In this document: piece after piece, positions 29,726-40,166 of the stretch
Layout: each line of letters begins with the position of its first letter
Numbering within the stretch: position 1 is the first letter of the stretch
Notes under the pieces: generated by a model
The model's database searches: none
The model's input: the letters and a program-made list of their open reading frames with translations, nothing else
Told to the model about the DNA's origin: nothing
Source of the DNA: Anabaena sp. UHCC 0187
GTDB lineage: Bacteria > Cyanobacteriota > Cyanobacteriia > Cyanobacteriales > Nostocaceae
Length of the DNA: 64,000 nucleotides
Assembly: GCF_009712035.1 (NCBI RefSeq)
Contig: NZ_VILB01000011.1
Coordinates: forward strand, 395,100-459,099
Direction of reading: 5' to 3'
Made by a program: the position numbers and the translations under genes

Positions 29726-30097
29726 CTATGGACTAGCCAAACTTCGGGGTGAAGTCTCTAAAACTTCTTCTTCCGTCTCAAAGATTTCAAATACTGTATC
29801 CATCATTGTGACTTCAAAAACTAGCTTGGCTTCTGGATGAACATTACAAATGCGAAAACTGCCTTTAACCTTATCAGCATCACGCATACCAGCCACCAGG
29901 GAAGTCAGCCCCGAACTATCAATAAAATTTACTTGGCCTAAATTGACAACAACATGAGGACTGTGTTTAGAAATACATTCTTGTAGCTTGAGACGGAATT
30001 GCCAAGCAGTAGTAATATCTAAGCGACCAGCAGGTGTCAATACCATAACAGTATGACCGTCTTCAGTTGTAAATGTGTTCTGCTCTATATTAATCAC
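29726..30097 (-). CDS. STAS-domain anti-sigma factor antagonist-like protein
   Basis: 123 residues forming a single STAS domain, as in SpoIIAA/RsbV. The phosphorylatable serine motif is present in VNFIDSSGLTSLVAGM. Such proteins reverse anti-sigma kinases or act in partner-switching pathways. No matching kinase or PP2C gene is adjacent, so the partner is unknown. The C-terminal 15 residues are variable. Confidence 0.88.
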   Translation of the reverse strand: MINIEQNTFTTEDGHTVMVLTPAGRLDITTAWQFRLKLQECISKHSPHVVVNLGQVNFIDSSGLTSLVAGMRDADKVKGSFRICNVHPEAKLVFEVTMMDTVFEIFETEEEVLETSPRSLASP

Positions 30098-30292
30098 TGA
30101 ACCGATACTTGTTTACTAATATTTGCTAATTAACACACTCACAAAGTGAGCAATTATCAACCTATCTGCATAGGTTGATACTTATTTATTAGTGTAACTT
30201 ACTGTCATGGTGTTTCACGAGAATAACTAGGGAATTGGTAATTGCTAAAAACTCTTACCTCTTACCTGTCACCGTGGCGTAGCACCTGTCAC

Positions 30293-31339
30293 CTATGCCT
30301 GACTTGGTTTCCAGTTTATCCAATCTTGAGGTTTGAGGAAAGTCTCATACAACTCAGCTTCAGGAGTATTAGGTTCTGGTTTGTAGCCATATTCCCACCG
30401 AACTAAAGGTGGTAGAGACATGAGAATTGATTCTGTGCGGCCGTTGGTTTGCAGTCCAAAAATTGTGCCTCGGTCATAAACCAAGTTAAATTCTACATAT
30501 CTACCACGACGGTATAATTGGAAATTACGTTGGCGATCGCCGTATTCCATCCCTTGTCGGCGTTCCGCAATGGGCGCATAAGCAGGTAAAAATGCCCCAG
30601 CACAATCTTGAACTAAAGCAAATATATCTTCCCAACTCCGCGACGGTAATTCACCTACCTGATTACTGTAAATAGCCGCTTCCCCAGTGGGATCTGGGCC
30701 GCGATAGATAGAACCTTGGCCATCTTGGTAATCTAAAAATAAACCACCGACTCCCCGTGTTTCATCCCGGTGTTTCAGGTAAAAATATTCATCACACCAA
30801 CGCTTAAACACCGGATAATATTCGGGATGGTGTTGATCACAAGCTTGTTTAAAAGTGTTATGAAAATGTTTTACATCTTCAGCAAAGGGGTAATAAGGTG
30901 TTAAATCCGCACCACCACCAAACCACCAAACAGGCCCTGCTTCAAAATAGCGGTAATTTAAATGAACTGTAGGCACATAAGGGTTTCGTGGGTGCAACAC
31001 CAAAGAAGTCCCCGTTGCATAAAAGCCATGTCCTTCTGCTTCAGGACGTTGGGATAAAATCGAAGGAGGTAAATGAGAACCCCAAACTTCTGAAAAATTT
31101 ACACCAGCTTGTTCAAAAATTGCCCCATCACGCAGGACACGCGATCGCCCACCACCCCCTTCTGGACGCTGCCAACTATCTTCCTGAAACTTCCCCAGAC
31201 CATCTAATTTCTCTAAACCTTGGGTAATTTCATCCTGCACATTCTGCATAAACTGACTGACTCTAGCCTGAGCATTCACACCAGGGAGAAAATCAGATGA
31301 ATCTTTTGTGATAGTGGGGGTTTGCGCGTTGGTTAACAT
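30293..31339 (-). CDS. hemF: oxygen-dependent coproporphyrinogen III oxidase HemF
   Basis: Oxidative decarboxylation of coproporphyrinogen III to protoporphyrinogen IX in heme and chlorophyll synthesis. 348 residues with the strongly conserved blocks [56 protein letters not shown] and [18 protein letters not shown]. Length and motifs match the cyanobacterial enzyme. Confidence 0.97.
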   Translation of the reverse strand: MLTNAQTPTITKDSSDFLPGVNAQARVSQFMQNVQDEITQGLEKLDGLGKFQEDSWQRPEGGGGRSRVLRDGAIFEQAGVNFSEVWGSHLPPSILSQRPEAEGHGFYATGTSLVLHPRNPYVPTVHLNYRYFEAGPVWWFGGGADLTPYYPFAEDVKHFHNTFKQACDQHHPEYYPVFKRWCDEYFYLKHRDETRGVGGLFLDYQDGQGSIYRGPDPTGEAAIYSNQVGELPSRSWEDIFALVQDCAGAFLPAYAPIAERRQGMEYGDRQRNFQLYRRGRYVEFNLVYDRGTIFGLQTNGRTESILMSLPPLVRWEYGYKPEPNTPEAELYETFLKPQDWINWKPSQA

Positions 31340-31707
31340 AGATTCCCGAACCTAAAATTACAATTTCCAAACAATTACAAATTTTTGTTGTCAAAACTTG
31401 TCAGCAGCGAGAGTCACAAATCCGGCTTAATCTGCCAAAACAGTTTTTTATTATACGTTAAAACACAACCGTTGAAAACGCCTTCAAATCTCCATTGGCA
31501 CGGAAGTTGCTCCAACTCACAGATATCATATCTGAAGACTCGTTTTCACAGTTATAGAAATAATCTTATTATTTGGTTTACAGATTTTCTACATAATTTT
31601 TTCCACAAGAGGGAGTTTGAGAACAATTTTCTCAAATCTCATAATTACCAGGCAAAATGTAAAGCAATGTTAAGGATGATAAAAGTTGTATGGAGGAGAT
31701 TAAGATC

Positions 31708-32220
31708 ATGCCAAGTTGGTTATCCAAATTCATGCACCGCAAACGGCGGCGGTTTTGTGCCTCTCTGGTACGAACCTATCGAGAGATTAGTTCTGCTTCT
31801 GTAGATGAACTGTGGCAGAAAGTGGAGGACTTAACAGACGTGTCTTGGCATCCCCTCCTAAAAAGCACCAACGTTCCATTAGGATTAGTCCCCAAACCTG
31901 GACTAATTTTCCAAGCAGTCACAAGATTTTGGCCAATTCCCATCCAGATTTTTGTCGAACGAGTCAATCCCAAACAGATGTTAAGTATTCGCATTTTAAC
32001 CATTCCTGGCATTGAAGAAAGAGTCACATACCAAGTAGAATCAACCCTCCGTGGATCTTACTTGTCTTATTCTGTAACTTTGCGTGGTTGGTTATCACCC
32101 CTAATTTGGTCTTTGTCTCGTCCTTACGTAGATCGAGTAGCTAGAGCGCTGATAGAATCCGTAGAAAATCCAGCATTATCCCAGAAAAAATCTCTACACG
32201 GTAGTTGCTTTGATTTTTAG
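31708..32220 (+). CDS. SRPBCC/polyketide-cyclase-like protein
   Basis: 170 residues from ATG 31708, chosen because GGAGGA lies 10 bp upstream; an ATG at 31690 lies on top of that site. A basic start (KFMHRKRRRF) is followed by a START-like beta-rich domain: VDELWQKVEDLTDVSWHPLL, PKPGLIFQAVTRFWPIPIQI, YSVTLRGWLSPLIWS. Such folds bind hydrophobic ligands; the ligand here is unknown. Confidence 0.7.
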   Translation: MPSWLSKFMHRKRRRFCASLVRTYREISSASVDELWQKVEDLTDVSWHPLLKSTNVPLGLVPKPGLIFQAVTRFWPIPIQIFVERVNPKQMLSIRILTIPGIEERVTYQVESTLRGSYLSYSVTLRGWLSPLIWSLSRPYVDRVARALIESVENPALSQKKSLHGSCFDF

Positions 32221-32321
32221 CACTAACAACTGACAACTGAACAACTGCCCCAATAAAGTTAAGATTCTAGTATCTGTGAAAATTTTTTAAGCTTTATAAA
32301 AGCGGTAACGGTAAACGCACT

Positions 32322-33392
32322 ATGTATGATGTCCTAGATTCCCACGCAGTCCTAGAAGTGTTGCGACCAGTAGAAGATCCAGAACTTCGCAAAAGTCTGG
32401 TAGAACTAAATATGATTCGCAACGTCAAAATTGACGGTGGCAAGGTTAGTTTCACTTTGGTGTTAACCACTCCCGCTTGTCCCTTACGGGAATTTATTGT
32501 TGAAGATTGTAAAAAAGCTGTTCAAAAACTACCCGGTGTTACAGATATCAGCGTAGAAGTAACAGCAGAAACACCCCAGCAAAAAAGCTTACCAGACCGC
32601 AATGGCGTACCTGGGGTGAAAAATATTATTGCTGTTTCTAGCGGTAAAGGTGGTGTTGGTAAAAGTACAGTGGCTGTAAATATTGCCGTTGCCTTAGCAC
32701 AAACTGGGGCAAAAGTTGGTTTATTAGATGCAGATATTTACGGACCCAATGATCCCACCATGTTGGGTTTGAGTGATGCCGAAATTAATGTCCGGTCTAC
32801 GGAAGCAGGAGACATCCTCGAACCGGCTTTTAATCATGGTGTCAAGCTGGTTTCAATGGGTTTTTTGATTGACCGAGATCAGCCAGTCATTTGGCGTGGT
32901 CCCATGCTCAATGGTGTGATTCGTCAGTTTCTCTATCAAGTAGAATGGGGCGAGCTAGACTATTTAATTGTGGATATGCCCCCAGGAACGGGAGATGCTC
33001 AGTTAACTTTAGCCCAATCTGTACCAATGGCAGGGGCAGTCATTGTCACTACACCACAAACTGTAGCTTTGTTGGACTCCCGGAAGGGGTTGCGGATGTT
33101 CCAGCAGTTAAATGTCCCAGTTTTGGGAATTGTGGAAAATATGAGCTATTTTATCCCCCCAGATCAACCGGATAAGCAATATGACATTTTTGGTTCTGGT
33201 GGTGGTTCCAAAACAGCCGCAGAATTAGGAGTACCCCTGTTAGGATGTGTACCGTTAGAAATTTCTACTAGAATTGGTGGTGATAATGGTGTACCGATAG
33301 TTATTGGTGAACCCAACTCAGCCGCAGCCAAAGCACTAACAGCGATCGCTCTCACTGTAGCAGGTAAAGTATCAGTTGCTGCTTTGACATAA
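32322..33392 (+). CDS. mrp: Mrp/NBP35-family P-loop ATPase, iron-sulfur cluster carrier
   Basis: 356 residues. An N-terminal DUF59/MIP18 domain (1-80) precedes a Mrp-type ATPase with deviant Walker A SSGKGGVGKSTVAVNIAVAL near residue 107, GLLDADIYGPNDP, and VDMPPGTGDAQLT. Family members (ApbC, Hcf101, Nbp35) bind and transfer Fe-S clusters. The C-terminal CxxC of ApbC is not obvious, although NMSYFIPPD is conserved. Assembly of cofactors for photosystem I or nitrogenase is plausible but not shown. Confidence 0.92.
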   Translation: MYDVLDSHAVLEVLRPVEDPELRKSLVELNMIRNVKIDGGKVSFTLVLTTPACPLREFIVEDCKKAVQKLPGVTDISVEVTAETPQQKSLPDRNGVPGVKNIIAVSSGKGGVGKSTVAVNIAVALAQTGAKVGLLDADIYGPNDPTMLGLSDAEINVRSTEAGDILEPAFNHGVKLVSMGFLIDRDQPVIWRGPMLNGVIRQFLYQVEWGELDYLIVDMPPGTGDAQLTLAQSVPMAGAVIVTTPQTVALLDSRKGLRMFQQLNVPVLGIVENMSYFIPPDQPDKQYDIFGSGGGSKTAAELGVPLLGCVPLEISTRIGGDNGVPIVIGEPNSAAAKALTAIALTVAGKVSVAALT

Positions 33393-33399
33393 GTAAAAA

Positions 33400-33516
<117 letters not shown>

Positions 33517-33537
33517 GCCCAACTTCCTCCTCACACA

Positions 33538-34851
33538 ATGTTATTAAAACCTTCATTCCCCAAAATTCGTTGGCAATCTTGGCTTAATCCCTGGCAACAA
33601 ATGGACGGGCTACTATTTGTTTTGCCAGTTGCTCTTAGTATGTTCGGTGGGCTGATGATTCTGAGTACAGAACTGAAGCGACCTGTAACTGACTGGTGGT
33701 GGCACTGGTTGATAGCCGCTATTGGGACAATAATCGCCTTATTTTTAGCCCGTTGCCGTTACGAAAACTTGATGCAGTGGCATTGGTTCACCTACGGGCT
33801 GACGAACTTCAGTTTGATAGCTGTCATGTTTGCTGGTACTAGTGCCAAGGGCGCACAGCGTTGGATTAGTATTGCGGGTTTTAATGTTCAGCCCTCAGAA
33901 TTTGCCAAAATAGGATTAATCATTACCTTAGCGGCTTTGTTGCATAGGCGGACAGCCTCCACTCTGGAGAGTGTTTTCCGTGTCTTGGCCATTACGGCTG
34001 TACCTTGGGCATTGGTATTTTTACAGCCAGACTTGGCAACATCACTGGTATTTGGGGCAATATTTTTAGGAATGTTGTACTGGGCAAATGCCAACCCCGG
34101 CTGGTTGATACTCATGGTTTCCCCGGTAATGGCAGCAATCCTATTTAGTATATCTTGGCCATTATCAACGCCCATAATGTTATCTAAGGACATATCATTA
34201 AGCATATTAGGTTTAGTATGGGCAGTATCTATGGGGATAGTCGGCTGGTTTAGTCTCCCCTGGAAGCGATTTGGTCTTGCTGCTATTGCTTCATTCTGTC
34301 TAAATATGCTAGGCGGCGAATTAGGCCTTTTTGCCTGGAATCATGTATTAAAGGAATATCAAAAAAGCCGACTTAGTGTATTTATTAACCCTGAACATGA
34401 TCCCCTTGGTGCTGGTTATCACCTGATTCAATCTCGCATTGCTATTGGTGCGGGTGAAGTTTGGGGCTGGGGTTTGTTTAAAGGCCCCATGACTCAACTC
34501 AATTTCGTTCCTGAACAGCATACAGATTTTATTTTCTCGGCTGTTGCTGAAGAATTTGGTCTTGTGGGTTGTTTAATTTTATTATCCGTGTTTTGCTTGA
34601 TTTGCTTCCGCTTACTTCACGTAGCTCAAACAGCCAAAGATAACTTTGGTTCACTTTTAGCTATTGGTGTTTTGTCTATGATTGTGTTTCAACTGATTGT
34701 GAATATAGGGATGACAGTCGGTTTAGCACCAGTGGCGGGAATTCCTTTACCGTGGATGAGTTATGGGCGTTCGGCAATGCTGACTAACTTTATTGCTATC
34801 GGCATAGTAGAATCTGTAGCTAATTTTCGTCAACGTCAACAGTATTATTAG
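33538..34851 (+). CDS. rodA: RodA, SEDS-family peptidoglycan polymerase
   Basis: SEDS-family glycosyltransferase for cell elongation, inner membrane. 437 residues with about ten transmembrane helices. Signatures: KGAQRWISIAGFNVQPSEFAK with the SEDS GAxxWI...PSEFxK pattern, VFLQPDLATSLVFGAIFLGM, and near the C-terminus NIGMTVGLAPVAGIPLPWMS with YGRSAMLTNF. The start MLLKPSFPKIRWQSWLNPW and length fit cyanobacterial RodA better than FtsW. Confidence 0.93.
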   Translation: MLLKPSFPKIRWQSWLNPWQQMDGLLFVLPVALSMFGGLMILSTELKRPVTDWWWHWLIAAIGTIIALFLARCRYENLMQWHWFTYGLTNFSLIAVMFAGTSAKGAQRWISIAGFNVQPSEFAKIGLIITLAALLHRRTASTLESVFRVLAITAVPWALVFLQPDLATSLVFGAIFLGMLYWANANPGWLILMVSPVMAAILFSISWPLSTPIMLSKDISLSILGLVWAVSMGIVGWFSLPWKRFGLAAIASFCLNMLGGELGLFAWNHVLKEYQKSRLSVFINPEHDPLGAGYHLIQSRIAIGAGEVWGWGLFKGPMTQLNFVPEQHTDFIFSAVAEEFGLVGCLILLSVFCLICFRLLHVAQTAKDNFGSLLAIGVLSMIVFQLIVNIGMTVGLAPVAGIPLPWMSYGRSAMLTNFIAIGIVESVANFRQRQQYY

Positions 34852-34954
34852 GCAGGAGTCAGGAGTCAGGAGGGAGAATAAAATTACTTACCACCTGTTC
34901 CCTGTTCTCTGCTTGAAGCATTAAGCTATTAATAGGAAACTAATAAAGGTAAAT

Positions 34955-35152
34955 ATGATGATCCTGCCTGGAGCAACTGTTCGCGTCAAAAATCCCGCAG
35001 ATACATATTATCGTTCTGAAGGACTTGTACAAAGAGTTAGTGATGGTAAAGTAGCTGTACTGTTTGAAGGTGGTAATTGGGATAAAATAATTACTTTCCG
35101 CCTCACAGAACTAGAACCTGTGGAAACTACAGTCCAGAAAAAAGGGAAATAG
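34955..35152 (+). CDS. ndhS: NDH-1 subunit NdhS
   Basis: 65-residue SH3-like subunit of the photosynthetic NDH-1 complex that helps dock ferredoxin as electron donor. The sequence [20 protein letters not shown] followed by [18 protein letters not shown] is diagnostic for NdhS, with a short variable C-terminus. Two successive ATG codons start the frame. The size is near the usual 65-70 residues. Confidence 0.92.
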   Translation: MMILPGATVRVKNPADTYYRSEGLVQRVSDGKVAVLFEGGNWDKIITFRLTELEPVETTVQKKGK

Positions 35153-35266
35153 TAATTTAGTCATTAGTCAGTGGTTATTAGTTTTTACTAAGACTATTGA
35201 CTAATCCCACCTTCAGAAAATATGTTTATTCATTTTTAATTTTTAATTGATAATTTTTAATTACTT

Positions 35267-35920
35267 ATGCGTCTACCTTTACCACAGTTTGCTATTGACA
35301 ATCGCCATTCTCATCACTTTGCAGAGATAATTGAAACCACAAGTACGGAATTTTTAGCTCAGTGTTTAGAACCTGAAGACTTGAGTTTTCCCCCAATGCC
35401 ACCTTTTGGTAGTTGGGTTTGTGCTGTGGATGAAGAATCTGGTAATCAAGTTTATGCTGTGGTTTATCATGCCACAACTATGCCTATTGATTCTGTCCAT
35501 AGGGCAGTTGCTTTGGGGTTATCCTTAGAAGCTTTGCGTGAGGAACAACCTCAAATATTTTCCATGCTCAAAACTGAATTTCGAGCGGCAATTGTAGGAT
35601 TTAAAGAAAAATCTATCAATAGTAATAACGGCAGAGTATATCAATATTTGCCACCCCGTCCGCCACAAATTCACCAAGCTGTTAATCACTGTCAAGCAGA
35701 AGCAATTATCGAGTTTACGGAAGAGTTAGATTTTTTACGCACATTACTTTTTATTAGTGGTGCGCCAGTGGATTCTTTGGCCGCAGCAGCTATTCGGGGA
35801 GTATATCAGTTACGTAAACATGACCGAGAATGGTTAATTAGGGCTGGACGACATCTGAGTATGTTACTCAAAGATGATTATGATCGTTTGCGGTTTATTT
35901 TAAGTCAAATCCACCCATAG
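35267..35920 (+). CDS. conserved cyanobacterial protein, HAS-barrel-like N-terminus
   Basis: 217 residues. The first 90 look like a small beta-barrel (FAEIIETTSTEFLAQCLEPE, FGSWVCAVDEESGNQVYAVV), recalling the HAS-barrel of HerA-type ATPases but without any ATPase domain. The C-terminal 120 residues are helical (LAAAAIRGVYQLRKHDREWL). I do not know a function. It stands 114 bp after ndhS in the same direction. Confidence applies to its being a gene; the barrel assignment is tentative. Confidence 0.7.
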   Translation: MRLPLPQFAIDNRHSHHFAEIIETTSTEFLAQCLEPEDLSFPPMPPFGSWVCAVDEESGNQVYAVVYHATTMPIDSVHRAVALGLSLEALREEQPQIFSMLKTEFRAAIVGFKEKSINSNNGRVYQYLPPRPPQIHQAVNHCQAEAIIEFTEELDFLRTLLFISGAPVDSLAAAAIRGVYQLRKHDREWLIRAGRHLSMLLKDDYDRLRFILSQIHP

Positions 35921-35938
35921 TATAGCAAGTCAAAAAGC

Positions 35939-37312
35939 TTATTCTAATTTATTGAAAACAACTGGTATTTTGATAATAAACTCAGAACCTTCTCCTGGTT
36001 TAGATATGCAATGCAGTTGACCACCATGTTTTTCTACGACAATTTGATAGCTAATTGATAATCCTAATCCTGTGCCTTTTCCAACTGGTTTTGTCGTAAA
36101 AAATGGATCAAACAATCGCTTTTGTACATCCTCTGGTATGCCTGAACCGTTATCGGCAATATGAATAGTAACATGATTGTCATTAGTTAATTCTGTCCGA
36201 ATCCGAATTTGCAAATTTTTGCGCGTTTTGAGAATTAAATTATCACTTTCCGAAAGAGCATCAATAGCATTGGCAATAATATTCATAAATACTTGATTTA
36301 GTTGTCCTGCATAGCACTTTATTAAGGGTAGTTTATCATATTCTTTAATTAATTCAATTTCTAACCGATCAGGTTTAGCTTTTAAACTATGTTTGAGAAT
36401 TATTAATGTATTCTCTATTCCTTCATGTATATCAACAGATTTAATTTCCGCTTGATCTAGCCTGGAAAAGTTACGTAAGGATAAAACAATTTCATTTATT
36501 CTTGTAGCACCAACTTTCATGGAAGATAATAATTTTGGCAAATCTTCGATGATAAATTCTATGTCAATTCCTTTTTCTTGGGCTTGAGATACTACATCTA
36601 CATAAGATGGTTCTTGTTGATAACATTCAATCATGTAAAGCATATCTTTGACATATTCAATGGCATAATTAAGATTACCATAAATAAAATTCATGGGGTT
36701 ATTAATTTCATGGGCAATACCAGCTACTAATTGTCCCAAGGCAATCATTTTGTCATTTTGTAATAACCGACTATAGTTATGCTGAAGATCATGAAAGTCA
36801 GCTTTGGCTATTCTGGCTTTTTCTTTTTCTTTTTGCAGTCTATTTAATGTTAAAACATGAATTTGGGAGTTGGCTAAAAGTAATTGATGAAAATCTAGCA
36901 ATCCATACTGGTAAGATTGATCTGTAATCACAAGTGGTTCATACACTTGTTTGTGCGATCGCCCTAAAGCTATTTGAGTTGCTTCGACAATTGGGGTATC
37001 CTCTGGACAGACAAAGGTTTTGGGTTGCAAAAAATTATAAAGATATTCAATAGGCCTCCCAGCAAACAGTCCTAACCCATAGGGACGACTCATTTGTTCA
37101 AAAAATAGCCGTCGGGAAATCATGCCTACATATTTTTGATCTTTAGTCAAGATAATCCCTGGTAGTAAAGGATCTTCTTCAAAAAGTTTTGCTAATTCAT
37201 TGCCTGGATGATCTGTTTCAATTTGAATTGTCCAAACTGGTAATTCCTCTAAAGTTGACTCTAGTTTGAGATTTAGCTGATCCACATTTTTAATGCTATG
37301 TATAGCCAGCAT
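35939..37312 (-). CDS. CBS-domain sensor histidine kinase
   Basis: 457 residues, no membrane helix. An N-terminal CBS-like pair (about 15-145: EEDPLLPGIILTKDQKYVGM, FVCPEDTPIVEATQIALG) is followed by a coiled-coil linker (150-185), a dimerisation/phospho-acceptor motif with His near 201 (GIAHEINNPMNFIYGNL), and an HATPase with IANAIDA, DNGSGIPEDV and GKGTGLGLSI. HEINNP is typical of kinases lacking HAMP. The signal and partner are unknown, and no receiver gene lies next to it. Confidence 0.9.
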   Translation of the reverse strand: MLAIHSIKNVDQLNLKLESTLEELPVWTIQIETDHPGNELAKLFEEDPLLPGIILTKDQKYVGMISRRLFFEQMSRPYGLGLFAGRPIEYLYNFLQPKTFVCPEDTPIVEATQIALGRSHKQVYEPLVITDQSYQYGLLDFHQLLLANSQIHVLTLNRLQKEKEKARIAKADFHDLQHNYSRLLQNDKMIALGQLVAGIAHEINNPMNFIYGNLNYAIEYVKDMLYMIECYQQEPSYVDVVSQAQEKGIDIEFIIEDLPKLLSSMKVGATRINEIVLSLRNFSRLDQAEIKSVDIHEGIENTLIILKHSLKAKPDRLEIELIKEYDKLPLIKCYAGQLNQVFMNIIANAIDALSESDNLILKTRKNLQIRIRTELTNDNHVTIHIADNGSGIPEDVQKRLFDPFFTTKPVGKGTGLGLSISYQIVVEKHGGQLHCISKPGEGSEFIIKIPVVFNKLE

Positions 37313-37916
37313 TTGTCAATCCTTAACCTGAAGTTAATATTGGGTTTTGTCTTTTACATTATTACTTAGACTAGAGTAAATGTTACTTATTTTACTCCTA
37401 AATATCTAAGCTTCATCAATTTAACCTAAAAAATTCAAATTTATCAGCCGTGATAGTTTAGTATTCCCAAGATATCTGGGCAAATTTCAATTTATTAACC
37501 AGATTTTAGTATTAGATTTTTTACATAATTTATGCTGATTGATAACCTAGGGCAATAACATCCTCTTGATGGTAGAGATTTAATAGGCTTGATCTGGAAT
37601 ATAATCACGTAATAAATACTGTTATCAAAACGACAGGCTTTTTTAGCCTATCATCTAGCCTTTAACTAAAGGTTAAGAAGCTAGTAGCTTGTTATATAAA
37701 ACCTAGACAAGTCTAGAAATTTACTTCTAATTTCAACAAGAGTATAGGAACGGTTATTCATTGGTAAGCTTATTCGCTTTAACTAAACGCAATAAATACT
37801 TCTAGAATATCAAACAAATTAAGCGAGTCCGTTTAATCCGTCGTGCGGACGGATATTATGCACATTGCTAATATCAGGAAAGACTATTTGCAGAAATTAA
37901 CCCTTCGCTTTCACTC
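37313..37916. other. 604-bp region without an intact gene
   Basis: AT-rich. It contains a small hairpin ATCCGTC-GTGCG-GACGGAT (37836-37854). The 3' part may hold further remnants of the nitroreductase pseudogene that begins near 37917, but I could not identify its N-terminus here. Confidence 0.5.
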
Positions 37917-38941
37917 TTGCCTTTTGCCTCTTGCTTTGCTATAACGACAATTTTTAACGCCAACCTACTTATCTACCATATAGAAGTTGAGAATAATTGT
38001 CTGATCTTAATTTATGAATTAGGCGATGATGGATTGGATAATTATGTTATACCAAATAAACGTATCAATGAATTCATCTTTTTAGTTAGTTGTGTTTATC
38101 ATAGGTCTAGCTGGAAATATCAAGACAGGAGTTTTAGATATTGTTTGTTGGATAGCGGACACCATTTAGGTGCTATCGCTGCTTTTTGCATATCTTCATG
38201 AAAACAACATACAACTACGTTTTGATTTTGATAAACTTATTCTCAATGCAGATTTGGGATTTGAGAATAAGGAGTTGATTACTAGTTGTGTGATTTCGCC
38301 AAGAAGGACAAGAAAAACCAGTCAGACACTTAAGGCTACCTATTCCTTTTGTCTGTGGTACTGACTATTTTCAAGTTAATCAATGTGTTGAAGAGGCCTA
38401 GCAAACAACGTCTTTACAGCCTAGTCACCAGCAGCAGCTAGAACATCCTCAATTTAATTTTGACCGAGAACGGTTGTGGGAGAACGTTGGGAATAGGCGT
38501 TCTATTAGGCGTTTTCAAAGGTATTCTATTTGGAGAAAATATCTATTGGCAAATTTTGCAAGCAGTTTGACAACCAATCCCAATAGAGAATTTTGAGGAA
38601 ATAGAAATTTACTCAGTGGTGCATGATATCGAGAGAATTTCACCAGGGTTATATAAAAATACACATCTCATTAAAGCAGGTAACTTTAGGGAAAACAGGT
38701 TATTTGTACATTAATCAAGCGATAGCTAGAGATTGTGCTGTAACGAGAGTTTTTCGTGTCCGATTATTTGAGTTATCAAACCGCTATGCAATTAGCCGGA
38801 TTTGTCGGACAGAGAGTGTATTTATTTAGCAACTATTGGGGAATAGATTGTAGTGGTATTGGTGCTTTCTATGATGATGAAACCCAAGCCTTTCTAGAAA
38901 CCAATAAGGACATCTTGTACGCAATGGCAATTGGTAAATAA
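37917..38941 (+). pseudogene. multiply frameshifted SagB-type nitroreductase/dehydrogenase remnant
   Basis: Fragments of one protein family are spread over several frames in the right order. They read VYHRSSWKYQDRSFRYCLLD with SGHHLG (37917 frame), FAYLHENNIQLRFDFDKL (38170 frame), LPIPFVCGTDYFQVNQCVEE then stop, NRRSIRRFQ (nitroreductase start), IYWQILQAV then stop, PISPGLYKN-like SPGLYKNTHLIKAGNFRE, GYLYINQAIARDCAVT (38623 frame), and DYLSYQTAMQLAGFVGQRVY with GIDCSGIGAFYDDE (38756 frame). At least four frameshifts and two stops are needed. The SagB/ThcOx nitroreductase fold is recognised from RRSIR and the GIGAFYDD end. It is certainly non-functional as one protein. Confidence 0.78.
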
Positions 38942-38959
38942 ATAGGAAAATAACCGGAA

Positions 38960-39334
38960 ATGGCGACAACAGAACCTCAATTCCATGCTGATGATAAGCA
39001 CCCTATACAGCCAACATCAGCAGATATTATGCTTCGGCAACAACTGGAACATTCAATTAGCAAATACTTTTATGAAGGATGCGATCGCATTATTCATAGT
39101 TTGTTGTCTAATTGTCGTTGGTATGCCACAACTCATGCGAGTATTTTGACCTTAGTAATTGAATGCCCTGACCAAGTTACTAACTGGCAAATTTTGCAAC
39201 AAATTGTCCCTATGGCTAATGTTCTTTATGGCATTGTTAGCAGTGCCAAAATCCGGGTTTGTCCTCCCGATATTCAAACTGTACCCTTTGAAATGAGAGT
39301 AGATGAGTTGCCAGTTTATCGTGATTGGATCTGA
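38960..39334 (+). CDS. conserved hypothetical protein
   Basis: 124 residues, soluble (MATTEPQFHADDKHPIQPTS). The middle contains LEHSISKYFYEGCDRIIHSL and RWYATTHASILTLVIECPDQ, suggesting a small alpha/beta domain. It starts 18 bp after the end of the nitroreductase remnant and may once have been co-transcribed with it. The frame is intact. No function is assigned; it looks like a real gene on length, HIP1 content and codon use. Confidence 0.65.
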   Translation: MATTEPQFHADDKHPIQPTSADIMLRQQLEHSISKYFYEGCDRIIHSLLSNCRWYATTHASILTLVIECPDQVTNWQILQQIVPMANVLYGIVSSAKIRVCPPDIQTVPFEMRVDELPVYRDWI

Positions 39335-39390
39335 TGCAATTGGGGATTTGAGATTGTTGATTAAGCGTAAGAATTCAGGTGAGACGATAA

Positions 39391-39454
39391 GATCCCCGAC
39401 TTCTTTTATTTATTGTGTCCATAAATTATAAATTGATGCTAGAAGTCGGGGATC
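39391..39454. terminator. palindromic repeat GATCCCCGACTTCT, terminator-like
   Basis: GATCCCCGACTTCT (39391-39404) and its exact reverse complement AGAAGTCGGGGATC (39441-39454) flank a 36-bp AT-rich loop, between convergent genes (the 124-residue ORF and hupW). The same 14-mer recurs after hupL at 44540, so this is an interspersed palindromic repeat placed where a terminator is expected. Confidence 0.6.
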
Positions 39455-39490
39455 AGGCTATGAACGAGTTCTATAGCTGAATACTTACAA

Positions 39491-39964
39491 TTAAGCCATC
39501 ACATTCTGTTGGATAACTGTAATTAGTTCGGCAAAAACTAAATCAGCAGAATGTTGAACAACAGGACTTAATTCCAGACCAAAATCCAGATTAGCAGCTT
39601 CAATTAAATAGACTGTCACCTCTTGGGGAAAATCATCTAAAAAGATTTTTCTCCCAGCAGCCAAGGCATGATCCCAACGAAAATCATGTAAGTTGTAACT
39701 AGGTTCGGGCAGTGCTTCTAGTTCATTCCCTGGGACTCTAAATATAGCACCTGCCTCTGAACCTGTGCAACTAGCATCAAGAATAATTAATTTTTGACTT
39801 CCTCTCGCTTGAAACATCACTTCCATGCCCGCAGTTCCACTATCGAAAATGCGGATATTGGGGTGAGGATTTTGGGCGAGATGTTGCTGTAAACGTTGGG
39901 CAATAATTACGCCGACAGCATCATCATTCCGATTGAGATTGCCACAACCAATGATAGTTAGCAT
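39491..39964 (-). CDS. hupW: uptake-hydrogenase maturation protease HupW
   Basis: Endopeptidase of the HyaD/HybD/HoxW family that removes the C-terminal extension of the NiFe large subunit once nickel is inserted. 157 residues with the diagnostic start MLTIIGCGNLNRNDDAVGV (GxGNxxxxDDxxG), the metal-binding acidic residue in FDSGTAGMEVMFQARG, and LIILDASCTGSEAGAIFRV. Its substrate is probably HupL, encoded 4.6 kb away on the same strand. It is monocistronic here. Confidence 0.93.
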   Translation of the reverse strand: MLTIIGCGNLNRNDDAVGVIIAQRLQQHLAQNPHPNIRIFDSGTAGMEVMFQARGSQKLIILDASCTGSEAGAIFRVPGNELEALPEPSYNLHDFRWDHALAAGRKIFLDDFPQEVTVYLIEAANLDFGLELSPVVQHSADLVFAELITVIQQNVMA

Positions 39965-40166
39965 GGGATATTTATAATAACATGAATATTATCAACTTGG
40001 CACAAAAAATTAAAATTTACGGAAATTCTGACTACATCTTTAATTATTGACTTTATAGTGAGTTTAGTAGCCGTAAGTCAGTGACAAAAATTTGTCTTTA
40101 TTTTCTCTGCGTTTATCTGTAGTGGTTAGTCAAAAATCATTCTTACCCATCAGATAGAATTGCTAT

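Noticed and set aside
31385..31804. 139-residue plus-strand frame before the SRPBCC-like gene
   Set aside because: It overlaps the start of a better supported gene in another frame and has an atypical, Ser/His/Phe-rich composition.
38170..38829. Separate small genes at 38170, 38623 and 38756
   Set aside because: Their products are consecutive fragments of one nitroreductase-like protein and are better treated as one pseudogene.
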